Shown piece by piece: positions 1 to 11,043 of a stretch of 64,000 nucleotides of DNA; the stretch's first letter is position 1; every line of letters begins with the position of its first letter. The stretch spans positions 61,211,317 to 61,275,316 of the forward strand of contig JBCFYV010009882.1 of the NCBI GenBank assembly GCA_039000515.1. Reading direction: 5' to 3'. The position numbers were made by a program, and so were the translations under genes. The DNA comes from Timema cristinae (lineage: Eukaryota > Arthropoda > Insecta > Phasmatodea > Timematidae). The notes beneath the pieces are model-generated. The model did no database searches. It was not told the origin of the DNA and was given only the letters and a program-made list of their open reading frames with translations.

Positions 1-1028
1 TGACTCGGTGTATGGATAATGTTGAAGCGAAGGGAATATGCAAGGATAGGGAAGTGTGTATAAAGTAAGTGAGAATTGATAAGTACGAAGTGATTCTTTT
101 AGTCATATGCACAGTTTCTTACCTACCACGCAAGGGAACGACTTGGTTAGTTGTGCACTGTGTGTATGTATTTATGTAATAATAATACTTTACTCAAGGG
201 GTCATTCCAAACATAACGTTCATTAAACGCAATATTAGAAAAAAGACACTGTATTTTAGGGGCGTCTGTACTATTTAATCAACCAGCCCCGTGATGTAAC
301 GGTAATAGTACCTGGCTATGAGTCTTAGAGTCCTGGGTTCAATCCCGAGCTGATACCTTTGGTGTTCTTCCCGGAAGGGTATTTACACCAACAGTCACCA
401 GAGTTCGGTTAATTAGGCTTTAGTTAGGTTCAAATGTTTCCACGGTTTTCACACCCTCATACTTACTATCGCCATCACCTCATCTCATCGAGACATGGAA
501 AGAGCCCCCACAGAAAAAGTATACGGTTGATTAGTACATATGGACGTCATTTGGCCAAAGGCACATTCGTACTGGCTAATATTTCCACTACTGACCCAAG
601 AATGATGAAGACCAGACGCACAATATTATCATACCATTAATTTAATATTGATTTTTAGTTTGTTCTGATTTTATTATTGTCATGAATATGATGGTGGAAC
701 TACTACTAACTAACAAAACAAAGACAAATCGTTAATAGCAAACAAGTATGGCTACTACAAGACAATTACAAACATCAACAGAATATATTTCTGTATATAG
801 TGTATATTGGTGCTTTAATTGACTGGAGCCTTTATTCACATTTTCATTGACTGATTCATATCAAGTTCAAGCAAGATCTGTTTATGCTCAGATCTATGCA
901 TAATGCATAAAAAGGTAAAATTTAACAAATGTTTGGAACTATTCACCTTGTCATGAACGCTACTATCGAAAATAGTGTGTTTTAACATATTACATACTAT
1001 TTTATTTTCGTTATTAGCCTTGAGCTAT
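1..1028. repeat. Left arm of a ~1 kb inverted repeat
   Basis: Read in reverse complement, this arm matches 4209-5237 almost throughout, with scattered substitutions and small indels. Matching landmarks are the outer TATGGATAATGTTGAAGCG, the SINE at 285-620, and the inner TTATTAGCC segment near 1010. The similarity starts at base 1, so the true outer end lies outside the window. The pair could be very long terminal inverted repeats of a DNA transposon, or the product of an inverted segmental duplication. No transposase is visible between the arms. Confidence 0.85.
285..620 (+). repeat. tRNA-derived SINE, family C
   Basis: The head (about 285-357) has a tRNA-like layout with a B-box-like GGTTCAATCC at about 334. 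It is followed by a body with the marker GTTAATTAGGCTTTAGTTAG. Related copies are at 4640-4960, 39245-39437 and 45404-45600. The 3' boundary is uncertain because the copy sits inside the inverted-repeat arm. Confidence 0.65.
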
Positions 1029-1555
1029 AATCAGTGGTGTAATGGGGCCAGAACGCCATTCCAGGACTTATTTTTGAGCCGAAACGTCGTTCACCCGATT
1101 TTCCTAGTATTTGAATGGTTCGAATGCCTTCCCAAAATATAAAAAATGGAATCTTTGTGATAGGAAATATTGTAAAATGAAATAATATGTATGCTCCTTT
1201 ATTAGTCATTTTTAGAAAATTGGGCTTCTTACTTATAAGTGAATATAACCCCAGTCTAAGATAGAGCTAAGTGTAATGATATAGTCATCCAAGACAGCCG
1301 TGCCTGTAAGGTATATATTAATAAAATAAAACATGACTCCTCAACCTAATCTTGAAAAAGAAAATAAATAGGCATAGTTTTATTTCACTTTTCGCTCCAT
1401 GCCAAGGTATAATAACAATTTTGCTAAATTAAACTTATACGTATCACATAGAGATAATATTATAGAACTAAAACTCTGATTAACGCATTATCCATCATTG
1501 GCTCATGTGTTTAGATTTTCCACATCTTATACGAATATTCTATTTACCATCATTT

Positions 1556-1557
<2 letters not shown>

Positions 1558-1589
<32 letters not shown>

Positions 1590-1955
1590 CATCATAATCA
1601 ACAGCTTCCAGCCACTGTCCAGCCACATAAGCCTCTCCACCACCTTCTTTACTCCAACCACCTCTCTTCCTCCACCTCGGACAAGTCCTCTCTCTCTCTC
1701 TCGACACTCCTCCTTACTTTCTTCAGCCATCTGCCCCCTGGTCTTCCTCTCAGCTTCCTAACTCAACCTTATTAAACATTCTCCAGGGCATCCTTTCCCT
1801 CTCCATTCTTCTCACATGGCCATAACACCTTAATCGTCCCTTCTCTATCCTGTCCTGAACTCCCTTTACTATTCCCCTTACTCTCTCATTTCTCATCCAC
1901 TCTTTATATTTTTCTGAAATACAGTTTTGTGCATACCGAGATTTCAGCATCAAAA
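1558..1955 (-). pseudogene. LINE 3' fragment with GAT-repeat tail
   Basis: On the minus strand, 1953-1750 encodes a segment containing IEKGRLRCYGHVRRMERERM. This matches the R-WYGHVRRM block near the C-terminus of the RT polyprotein of several non-LTR retrotransposon clades. Reading continues through stops and frame changes to an acidic end and then a GAT/ATG trinucleotide repeat (plus strand 1558-1603), which is the usual kind of 3' tail for these elements. No endonuclease or RT catalytic motifs remain. The element is 5'-truncated and decayed, and the exact clade cannot be set from this piece. Confidence 0.7.
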
Positions 1956-3600
1956 TTAATATAAGCTATAACTAAAAAGATTTTTTTCTAGATACAAAAT
2001 AATAACTAAAATTAAATGAATTTAAATTTGATTTGATTTTAAATTTAATTTATTGTTATTTATATTTTATATCAATCTCCTAGTTCTAAAAAAAATGTAA
2101 GAGTTTGTTTAAAGTAATATAACGGAAAATTATGTTTGTATAGGTCGATCATTATCTTATTATTTATTTTTTACTGTTATGTCTTTAAATAATTGAGTTG
2201 AAGAATAATATCTAGACTAATGTAAACGGTATGTATTGTATTTGTCCAAGATACATGAGAATTCAGACACTTATTTTACTGCTGAAATATTTCATAATGT
2301 TTGGTGCTTTCAAATCATAAGTGTATAAAGGAAGAATTGAATAAAAATAGATGGCAGGGCTTTCCATATGGTTGGTAAATTATGAAGCAGGGTTTATTAA
2401 CTAACTGGTTTAACTCTAAATTTATTATATTTGTTTACTCTTTTCTAATAATAAAATAATTTGAATGATTTTAGTATCTTACGTAAATAAGTTTTAAGTT
2501 ATTTCTTATGAAAGTGTTTTAACATTATACCTGGGCTTTGTTTGTAAGGATTTATTTTTGTTTTTTAAAAATCTAATATTATACGTAAAAAGACAGGAAG
2601 CACATTGAATAACAGTAAACACCAGCCTCGAAGGGCTCTCGAACACTAAAATGACATTGAACATATAATAATCTTAAATGGTAATATTTGGCGCCCTGGC
2701 GGGCTGATTTGGTACCACCTTTGGGCTAGGGGCGGGAAAATATAATAAAAACCCGCCCCATCGCAAATAATGGGTTGATTTGGACCATGGAAAAATACAA
2801 AGTACAGAGAAAGAGGGTAGAGACAGAAACAGTGGAAAAAAGTAACCAATGAAAATAAAAAGAAAGTTGAGGTTGGTTGGCCTCGGTCAGACGAGCCGCC
2901 GGGGACGGTCGGAGAAAAATAGTCGTTCTACATATATTTGTTGATAGTTTTCTCCCGCGGTGTTCTATTGTCTGTATAAGGCTTAGATTAATTTTTTGAA
3001 ATATTTATTGTTTACAAAGCTGCCAAATGTTGATTACAAATTAATTCTAGAGCAATAAATGTGGCAAGACTTCAGAACATTATTAAATTAGCTTATTAAC
3101 GTGAGGACACTCTACTCTTAATATTGATACGAACCAAACTTTTCCACCAACCCACGATTAATAAAAACAGGGTGGAAACGATCAGAAGCATCATTTAATG
3201 ACTACTATTGAATATGAGTCCAAATTATTTTATATGTAAAGAGTCACTATAAAGGCAAGAGTGGTGAAAAATATACACTATGTGAAGATTTTATTAATGC
3301 TCTAAATATTATAAATTCAATACGAATATCTATCTATTTTAACAATTTGATTTTATATTGAAGAATTGTTTTATGTTAGCTATACGGGTTGGTTGTTTAG
3401 TTAATTAATGCTATACTCTGGCAAAAGGCGGTGATTTCACAAGAAATAACAATATCGAGAGGCACGTGCGTTCTACACAAAAACGCAATATTCTATAAAA
3501 AATAAATTTTTAAATAATAAAAACTATGTGGTCTTGTTTTAAGATCTTTCATTAATGAATACAATTTAAAGGTAATATGAATCGAAGTAATATTTAAAAT
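1956..3600. other. Core between inverted arms, no gene seen
   Basis: Mostly A+T-rich with stops in all frames. A G+C-richer patch at about 2680-2960 (with GGCGCCCTGGCGGG and AGCCGCCGGGGACGG) stands out but encodes nothing recognisable. It may be part of an unidentified repeat. Confidence 0.4.
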
Positions 3601-3601
3601 A

Positions 3602-3685
3602 GTCACAACTCACGGGATTCAAACCTGTGTGGGCAAAGCTTATTGGACTTCAAGTCCAACTCTTTAATGACTTGGACAACGCGAC
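3602..3685 (-). pseudogene. tRNA-Ser(UGA)-like sequence, decayed
   Basis: On the minus strand this 84-nt stretch folds like a class II tRNA. The anticodon stem TTGGA/TCCAA is perfect, with loop CTTGAAG and anticodon TGA. There is a variable arm, a T arm with loop TTTGAAT, and an acceptor stem that pairs GTCGCGT with the 3' end using two wobbles and one mismatch. The D arm and A box are degraded and one T-stem pair is broken. I read it as a pseudogene or a tRNA-derived SINE head rather than a working gene. Confidence 0.55.
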
Positions 3686-3950
3686 TTGGATCCAATTAGG
3701 TCGACAATGCATTAATTAATTATATTGAATTTTCATATTGCAATTTTTGATAATGATGATATTATTGTACTTGCGTAGGTAATCTCTCTATGCTGATTCA
3801 AATCAGTAATTACTATAACAATCTCAAAAGTGTATCTTGTTATTACAAATTATTTACCATCTAAAGTGAAACGATTATTTTGGTGTGAATCAGTGCACAC
3901 TAATAGCGGAGCTCATCCGAGCTAGGTAATAACCTTACACGAATTGCGGG

Positions 3951-4208
3951 GTAAAAATTAAATTCATAATTAATTTGTTCAAAATGGAACCTGGAGGTTA
4001 GTATATGTTAGGCAAGGTAAGATTAGGCTAGGCTAGGTTAGCTTAAATTAGTGATTAGAAGTTTAATGGGACTACAGGGGTAAAAATTAAATTCATAATT
4101 AATTTGTTCAAAATGGAACCTGGAGGTTAGGATATGTTATATAAGTTAAGATTAGGCTAGGCTAGGTTAGCTTAGGTTAGTGGTTAGAAGTTCAATGGGA
4201 CTACAGGT
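3951..4208 (+). repeat. Two 129-bp tandem direct repeats
   Basis: Units 3951-4079 and 4080-4208 are nearly identical. Each includes GGAACCTGGAGGTTAG and a run of TTAGG-like words (GATTAGGCTAGGCTAGGTTA). The second unit ends immediately before the right inverted arm. Confidence 0.9.
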
Positions 4209-5237
4209 TGGTTATAACTCACAGCTAATAGCGAAAAGCAAATAGTACGCAATATGTTAAAACAAATTATTTTCGATAATAGCGTTCAAGAAAAAGGGAA
4301 TAGTACAAAATTATTATTAAATTTTGCCTTTTTATGTGGTATGCAAAGAGCTGAGCATAAACAGGTCTTGAACTTGATGTGAATCAGTCAATGAAAATGT
4401 GAATAAAGGCTCCAGACAATTACAACATCAATATACACTATATACAGAAATATATTCTGTTGATGTTTGTAATTATCTTGTAGTAGCCATACTTGTTTGC
4501 TATTAACGATTTGTCTTTGTTTTGTTAGTTAGTAGTAGTCCCACCATCATATTCATGACAATAATAAAATCAGAACAAACTAAAAATTAATTTTAAATTA
4601 ATGGTATGATAATATTGCGCATCTGGTCTACATCATTCTTGGGTCAGTAGTGGAAATATTAGCCAGTACGAATGTGCCTTTGGCCAAATGACGTCCATAT
4701 GTACTAATCAACCGTATATCCTTTCTGTGGAGGCCCTTTCCATGTCCCGATGAGATGTGGTGATGGTGATGGTAAGTATGAGGGTGTGGAAACCGTGGAA
4801 ACATTTGAACCTAACTAAAGCCTAACTAACCAAACTCTGGTGACTGTTGGGGTAATTCTCCGTCCTTGAAAAAAATACCCAAAGTACCAGCCGGGAATCG
4901 AACCCAGGAACCTAAGACTCATAACCAGGTACACTGACCACTACATTACGGGGCCGGTTGATTCAATAGTACAGACACCACTAAAATGCAGTGTTTTTTT
5001 GTCTCCAAATATTGAGTTTAATGAACGCTATGTTCGGAGTGACCCCTTGGGTAAATTATTATTACATAAATGCATACAGTAAACACCTAACCAAGCCGTT
5101 CGATTACGGTGTAGGCAAGAAACTATGCAAATAGTTAAAAAATAACTTCGTACTTATCAATTCTCACTAACTTTATACACACTTCCTTAGCCTTACATAC
5201 TCCCTTCGCTTCAACATTATCCATACAACGAGTTATA
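4209..5237. repeat. Right arm of the ~1 kb inverted repeat
   Basis: This is the reverse-complement partner of 1-1028. It carries the same SINE in opposite orientation (4640-4960) and ends near CCATACAACGAGTTATAC. Because both arms contain the same SINE at the same place, the arms became duplicated after that SINE inserted. Confidence 0.85.
4640..4960 (-). repeat. tRNA-derived SINE, family C (minus copy)
   Basis: Partner of the copy at 285-620 in the opposite arm. On the minus strand it has the B box GGTTCGATTCC near 4893-4903 and the body marker GGTTAGTTAGGCTTTAGTTA. The head is better preserved than in the left arm. Confidence 0.65.
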
Positions 5238-5862
5238 CATGCTCTTTTATTTTAAAAACTCTTTGTGTCTCTCTTTTCCAAATATTCGACTGTAACAATT
5301 AGTATTCTTAAATGGCTTACCCCTTCCTTTTCATCCACACACTCTATATTCATATGTTTGGTTCGACATTCGGTTCACAGTACAGAAAAGTGATAAGTAT
5401 AGAAATGCCACTCTAATGTTAACAAGTTGAGCCACTTCGCTAGTGCTCACGGCGTTAGTGTCCTAAAATAAAAGATTCGAAGTGGGACGCTACACTTGTA
5501 ACACGAAGATTTTTTTTTATTGCGGAGTGTTATTAATCAAGTCTTACATCAAGTTCAAAAAAATGTAATTAAATACATTGTTTTATAAATAAACCCTATT
5601 TTAAAATGTAAAATCTATCTGAACTCCTTTAAACTAAACAACAAATTGCTAACATAACAGTAATAGCTTGTTTTACATAGACTTCACACTTCTTTTTCTA
5701 TAGACTTCACGTCTACGCATGCGCATTCCTCTGTGACGTAATTGCAAGCTGATTCTCGTGATCTTAATACAAATCACAGATTTGTAGTAGACGATTTCCA
5801 CATGTCCATAATAAGCTCTGCCTTAAAATACGATTGAAGAATTACCTTGAACACTGACGATT
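5238..5862. other. Intergenic, possible promoter-like motifs
   Basis: No coding region is supported. A palindromic ACGCATGCGCA (about 5713-5723), close to the NRF-1 consensus, lies next to TGACGTAA (about 5734), a CRE/ATF-like site. Chance occurrence cannot be excluded and no exon follows. Confidence 0.25.
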
Positions 5863-5933
5863 CCTGGATAGCTCAGTGGTTATAGCAGTGGCGTACTAAG
5901 CCAAAGTTTCCGGATTCGATTTCCGTGTCCAGG
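5863..5933 (+). repeat. tRNA-like sequence (SINE head, family D)
   Basis: This 71-nt stretch has a 7-bp acceptor stem (CCTGGAT with GTCCAGG), an A-box-like AGCTCAGTGGTTATAG and a B-box-like GGATTCGATTTCC. The loop GTACTAA would give anticodon ACT (Ser), but there is no long variable arm, so it is unlikely to be a working tRNA. A related sequence is at 55072-55136, which favours a dispersed SINE head. Confidence 0.45.
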
Positions 5934-6773
5934 TGTCATTTTTCAATTTTTGGATATTACATTTAGATGGTGAAAATCCTCACTAAAAAAACCTATATAA
6001 TAGCAATGGCTGTTTGATTCTTATATAAATATGTATTTATATAATATCGTATATTATATATTTACATAGCGTATATTTATAAGTATATATTATAATACAT
6101 AAATGTTTATTATAATATATAAATATATGATATGTAAATATATTCTATATTATATATTTAATATATTATAATATCTATAAATATATAATATATTTGAAAA
6201 TATTTATTATATTATAATATATAAATATATAATATATTAAAAAATTAATATATTATAAATTTAAAAAAATACATATTATATATATTATATATATAAAATA
6301 TATATTATATATATATAAATATAATTATAATGACTCCAATCGATTCTTAACAGGGAAAATTCCCTTGATGAATGCTTGGACCGAAACGTGTCACTACAGC
6401 TTGGGCCCTCTGGTCTTCATAACACAATAGGTCCACATCACTCACCCATTTCTTTATACGAGTAGTTTTTATGATAATATATAAAGTTTTCCACTTCATA
6501 ATTTATGATTATAGTATAATTTAAAATAATTTAAAAAAATTCTAGATAAATCTCATGAGCCAAGCGTTTATTTCACAGTCTCGGGTGTATGAATGAATAT
6601 AAGCAAACAATTACTATCATTAATAAATCTAATTAATGTTACTAAATTGCTATTTTTGTTGATTAATACTTGCGTCTATTGCTGAATGTAAAATAAATAC
6701 TCAATGCCATAGAATATAATTATTTTATCTAGAAAACCACAAATATTATTAATAAGCTGTTTACTTTTATTTG
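5934..6773. other. AT-rich low-complexity block and flanks
   Basis: About 6030-6320 is an irregular TA-rich run. The patch at 6330-6460 (CTTGGACCGAAACGTGTCAC and flanks) is G+C-richer and looks like a repeat fragment, but I cannot assign it. No gene is supported. Confidence 0.4.
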
Positions 6774-7052
6774 GGTGACCTGGTGGTCTAGGGGTAAGGT
6801 GTCAGACTTCTGTTCTGGCGGCCGGGGTTCAATCCTCGGTCACGGCACAGATTTATCTGATTACCAAACCCTTCCTTCACCTCTGACAAGACATCTTGTG
6901 AATGTGGGGAATGCCAGGCCTCCACCGTGGTTCGGATTCAACGTTAAACTGTAGGTCCTCCATTTCATCTCACAATCACCCTACCATTACACATTAGCGT
7001 AAGTGCGTATAACCCGAACGGGTAGTAAGACGCGGTGCTAATAATAATAATA
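6774..7052 (+). repeat. tRNA-derived SINE, family A, full length
   Basis: The head at 6774-6846 folds as a tRNA. GTGACC pairs with GGTCAC, CAGA/TCTG forms the anticodon stem with loop CTTCTGT (anticodon TCT, Arg-like), the A box is TGGTCTAGGGG and the B box GGTTCAATCC. A ~180-nt body follows (CCAGGCCTCCACCGTGGTTC), then the shared tail GAACGGGTAGTAAGACGCGG and a short AAT repeat. It serves as the reference copy for the family in this window. Confidence 0.9.
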
Positions 7053-8002
7053 CATTTATTTTGATCCTGGTATTATTATATGTTTGATCTGTATTCATTT
7101 AATTATATTAACAAATTAGTAATGAGAGTTCTAGAATTTGAATGGAATGTATCCACATTCATGTGGAGTGAAATTGAATAATTATTTATGGAAAATCCCT
7201 ATCTGTACACCCAGCTAGGATTCGAAACCAGACTTCCTCCTCACCCGAAAAACAATACTAGATGAGGCATATAAGTGATATATAGTCCACGTGCCTACTG
7301 GTGCATATGTATACATTTTAATGCAAGTAAATATGATTAAAAACAGTTTGTATACATTTAAATAATTATGAAGTAAAGCTACTTTAAGTTGATCATTGTT
7401 TAGACTTACATAAACTGGCTCACCGACAGAGGTAGAAAATTAAATTTTGGATAACAGATATAGAAACAACTCCAAATAACCAAATTATTACGGAAAATTT
7501 AAATTTATAAATGTTAGTCAAAACATAGGGGTTGGGAGTATGGTTTTAAAATTTCCAAAACTAATAGAAACAACTACTTCCCAGTGTGATAAAAAAAATG
7601 AAAATCGGGAGTAAAGTAAATGGCACCACGACAAATAACCATTTTAAATGTTGAAAATGGGTCCCCAGGAAATATGGTAATAGAGGGGCTGGGAGGGGGA
7701 TATGGAGGTCTGCATAAAAAGAAATAATCTTTTTTGTGTGATAGAAAAATGTAAATTGGTCTTGCAGGTATAAGGACCCTTCATGTTAATCAAATAAAGC
7801 TTAAAATTTAAAATATATAAGTGGGAGCTAAGAAAATGGTAGGGTGGATTGAAGTGGGGGTCAACATATCCAAAATTAATAAATGTACTCCATTACTTCT
7901 CTGTGGGGTAAATAACTGAAATTCGTTAAGCAGGTATAGGTACTACTACAAATAAACACAATAAATGGTATGGCACTATCATACAAACTTTCTCATCTAG
8001 TC
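7053..8002. other. AT-rich region with faint tandem similarity
   Basis: Three segments around 7520-7640, 7680-7800 and 7840-7980 resemble each other loosely: a G-rich run, then AATAGAAACAACTACTTCCC-like and AATGAAAATCGG-like blocks. They may be diverged repeats. No coding sequence is supported. Confidence 0.35.
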
Positions 8003-8735
8003 TATTAGTGAAAATTCACTCATCATTAAAATATCTTTAAACGACTTTTTACTCCAAAAACCAGTATCGAGTGTTATTTTTAATGTAAAATACTCCCAAG
8101 AGATCCATTTGTAACCAAATCGTTAAAGCCATTTTAAAAATATTTAAAGTTTAAAATAAATCAGTCATAAGTAAACTACCTTTAAACAACTTTAATTCAA
8201 AACCTAAGCATACAATTCTATTGGTAATGAAAACACCCCCAATATATCGATTTGGAAACAAATCATTAGAACCGTTTTCAAAATATATCCAAATTTTGAA
8301 AAATCAGTAATCAGTTACCAACCCTTAAAATACTTTTTATTCCAAAAACAACTATACATTGTTAATGGTAATACAAAAAACTCACAAGATACCCCTTTGG
8401 AACCAAATCGTTAAAACTATTTTTTTTAATGTCAAGCTTTTAGAAAATCAGTTATCAGTAAATTACTCTTGTACGATATTTTATTCAAAAAAACAAAACA
8501 AGTATACCATGGTATTTCTCATGTAAAACACTCCCAAGATATCTATTTGAAACCAAATCACTAAAGCTATTCTAAAAATATTTAAAGATTTTGAAAAAAT
8601 TAGCTATAAGTAAACTACCCATAAAATACTTTTTATTCAAAAAAATAAATATACAGTTTTATTTGACATTTAAAACACTCCCAAGTTTTCCATTTGGAAC
8701 CAAATTACCATTGCCATCTTAAAAATATTTTACCA
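8003..8735 (+). repeat. Five diverged ~146-bp tandem units
   Basis: The anchor AACCAAATCGTTAAAG and variants recurs at about 8113, 8256, 8401, 8551 and 8698, spaced 143-150 bp. Other shared blocks are AAAACACTCCCAAGATAT and AATACTTTTTATTCAAAAA. The units are diverged, so this is an old satellite-like array. A SINE (8731-8967) abuts its right end. Confidence 0.8.
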
Positions 8736-8967
8736 GCCTCTGTGGTCTCATTTTATACTAAACTGCCGAGGACTGGGAGATCGGGGTTTGATTCCAGTCG
8801 GGTGCACTGAGAGTGATTTACCTAAAAATGGTTTCTCACTCTCTCTATCCACGCAAACTTTGGTGCACTTCCTATACATTACACCTACCTCATCCCTAAC
8901 CCATTAACGTCATTAGAATATAGGCGTATAACCCGAAAGGTTAGTAAGACGCGGCGAGAAACATAAA
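8731..8967 (+). repeat. tRNA-derived SINE, family B
   Basis: Diverged copy. It has head remnants with GGGGTTTGATTCCAGTCGGG (B box), the body marker AAAATGGTTTCTCACTCTC, and the shared tail in the form GCGTATAACCCGAAAGG then TTAGTAAGACGCGG. Confidence 0.8.
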
Positions 8968-9392
8968 CTGTGAGTGTGATGTTTTGGTTGTCTCTATACT
9001 ACTATTAATACAACCTCAGCTAAGGAGGCTAAAACAGGCTTATGAAATGATAAAACATTATTGAGGACTCGTTAAAAAGACTAGCATTGTTACGTGTACA
9101 TTGAAGCGTGTTAGTTTTAGAGAAATTCACGTACAAGAATAGGGGGGAAAAAATCCATTACAATTTTAAAATAAGAATTAAGTTTGATAAATTTATTTTG
9201 TGTTTATTAACTATATTGAGCATAAGTATTGGGACAAGAACTACTTGCTAGCTAGTGAATCATACTATTTCATTTTTGTAATTTTTAAAAGTATTTTCTA
9301 ATGGTTTGATTGATGACCCAAATAAAACTATTTTAGAGTTTTAAGATATATTTAAATATACTGTTTATAATTAGGCCTATGTTTTTTCCCAT

Positions 9393-9586
9393 TGCGTCTT
9401 AGTAGCCATTCGGGTTGTATGCATGCATTCATTAAATTGTGCTTACATAATAGTAATAAGAATAGTAGACTTTAAGAGGAAATGTACCCGCATTTAAGTG
9501 GAGGAAGAGTGGGTAAACGTTTAGGAAAAAACATCCTCGCACACCCGACTGGGATTTGAACTCCAATATTCCCATCACTGGACATT
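9393..9586 (-). repeat. SINE family B, diverged, minus
   Basis: Tail remnant GCGTCTTAGTAGCCATTCGG at the left, then body (GGAGGAAGAGTGGGTAAACG) and a B-box region (CCCGACTGGGATTTGAAC) at the right. The head runs into the hairpin at 9587-9780. Confidence 0.65.
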
Positions 9587-9780
9587 CAGTTTCATAGTCA
9601 AATTTAGTACGCCTCAAGTGCGGCGCTACACTAAGTACATGACGACACCTACCTAAACCAGAATGGAATGGGCCGTTCTCACATATGAAACTGGCCCATT
9701 CCATTGAATTTCAGGTAGGTGTCGTCACTTACTTAGTGTCGCACCGCACTTGAGGCATACTAAATTTGACTATGAAACTG
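9587..9780. repeat. Hairpin: ~88-bp inverted repeat, short loop
   Basis: Arms 9587-9673 and 9692-9780 are near-perfect reverse complements (outer CAGTTTCATAGTCAAATTTA, inner GGAATGGGCC) around an 18-nt spacer. This may be a tiny foldback/MITE or an inverted duplication of a SINE head, since the outer part matches the adjacent family B copy. Confidence 0.85.
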
Positions 9781-9884
9781 GCCCTAACACGATAGTGATG
9801 CAGTAATTAATGCGACCACCGATAATGTTTACATTTCTCATATTCAGATTTTATTGTTTTAAATAGTATAACATTTTCATCACT

Positions 9885-10135
9885 TTTTGTCACTGCGTCT
9901 CAAACCCCGTTCAGGTTATACGTATCTGAACTATAAATAAATCGTATGTGTTAAGTATCAGGAAGCTATACTTAAGAGAAAGTGCACCCTCATTAGCATG
10001 GAGGATGAATGGAAAGCCACTAGTAAAAAACAACACCCTCAGGATGCCTGACCAGGATTCAAACTCCAATTTACCTCTTCCCGGCAATACAACCTATTGT
10101 GAGAGTGACACCTTAGACCATCCGATCACTGAAAC
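9885..10135 (-). repeat. SINE family B, diverged, minus
   Basis: Tail remnant (CACTGCGTCTCAAACCCCGT) at left, then body and a B-box region (CTGACCAGGATTCAAACTCC). Heavily substituted. Confidence 0.55.
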
Positions 10136-10164
10136 TGAATTTATGGTTATGTTCTTACCCATAC

Positions 10165-10385
10165 TGGTGGGCACGTGGATTAAATATCAAGTTCATGTAG
10201 TCTGGTTTACTGATGACGGGAGGTCAAGGTTTAAATTATGGTTGGGTATACTGAAAGTGGTTCTTTATAAATAGCTTTCCACTCTTCTTCCACGCAATTA
10301 CGAATACCTTTCTTCTGAACTCTACCTTATTCATCCCTGCCACATTAGCATAATTAAAATGCAAATAGGCTGTACGGGTAGTAAG
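10165..10385 (+). repeat. SINE family B, diverged, plus
   Basis: Head and body (GGTGGGCACGTGGATTAAAT, GGTCAAGGTTTAAATTATGG, AGCTTTCCACTCTTC) and tail remnant TGTACGGGTAGTAAGATTAA. It lies back to back with the minus copy at 9885-10135. Confidence 0.55.
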
Positions 10386-10612
10386 ATTAACTAATTTGGA
10401 TATAAGAGGAGTGCAGTTCAAAAAAAGCTTAAACTAAATAACAGACTGTTACATAAACATTTTAGTCACTGCAATTAAATGCGAAAATTCAATTTTCTAT
10501 CACAACAATAAGGGTTTTTAAAATAAATTGGGAAATGTGAAGGCTCCTTATTTTTTTAAATATAATTAATCCACCCCTCCCTCTACTTATTATAGATACA
10601 ACACTGTATCTT

Positions 10613-10653
10613 TTAGCACCACGTATTACTCACTACCCTTTCGGGTTGTACGC
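10613..10653 (-). repeat. SINE tail fragment, minus
   Basis: On the minus strand this reads the shared tail (GGCGTACAACCCGAAAGGG then TAGTGAGTAATACGTGG). No body or head is visible. Confidence 0.55.
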
Positions 10654-11043
10654 CAACAGTGCTGTGTACATTTTGGCAAGTATAATTTTTGCCCCTTTAT
10701 TATATTTTAGTCCAGATTCAATTGACTAAAAGATAGTTCTTGGTCACATGGTTCGGTAATCGACCACAGTAACACATTTTCACTTCTGACAAGCGTATTT
10801 TATTGTCACACAATAAACTAAAGAAAAAATTGTTCAAGGTTGGGGAAGTTTGAATGTCTGAGGACTATTCCCCCCTCCCACTACTATTTAAAAACCGCCT
10901 TAGTGAAAGAGCTTTAAAATCTGTCCATAGGTTTCAGTAAGATAGCGGAGTAAAAATAAAATCTTGCGGAAAAGAGCAACACATACCCCACCTCCTTGAG
11001 GGGTTGTCCTCTTTTGAGTCCTCTAACGTCAAACACAGGGTTC

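Noticed and set aside
6774..6846. Possible functional tRNA-Arg gene
   Set aside because: The sequence continues into a conserved SINE body and tail present at many other sites, so it is a SINE head.
8003..8735. CRISPR-like repeat-spacer array
   Set aside because: The units are diverged end to end with no short conserved repeat between unique spacers, and the context is eukaryotic.
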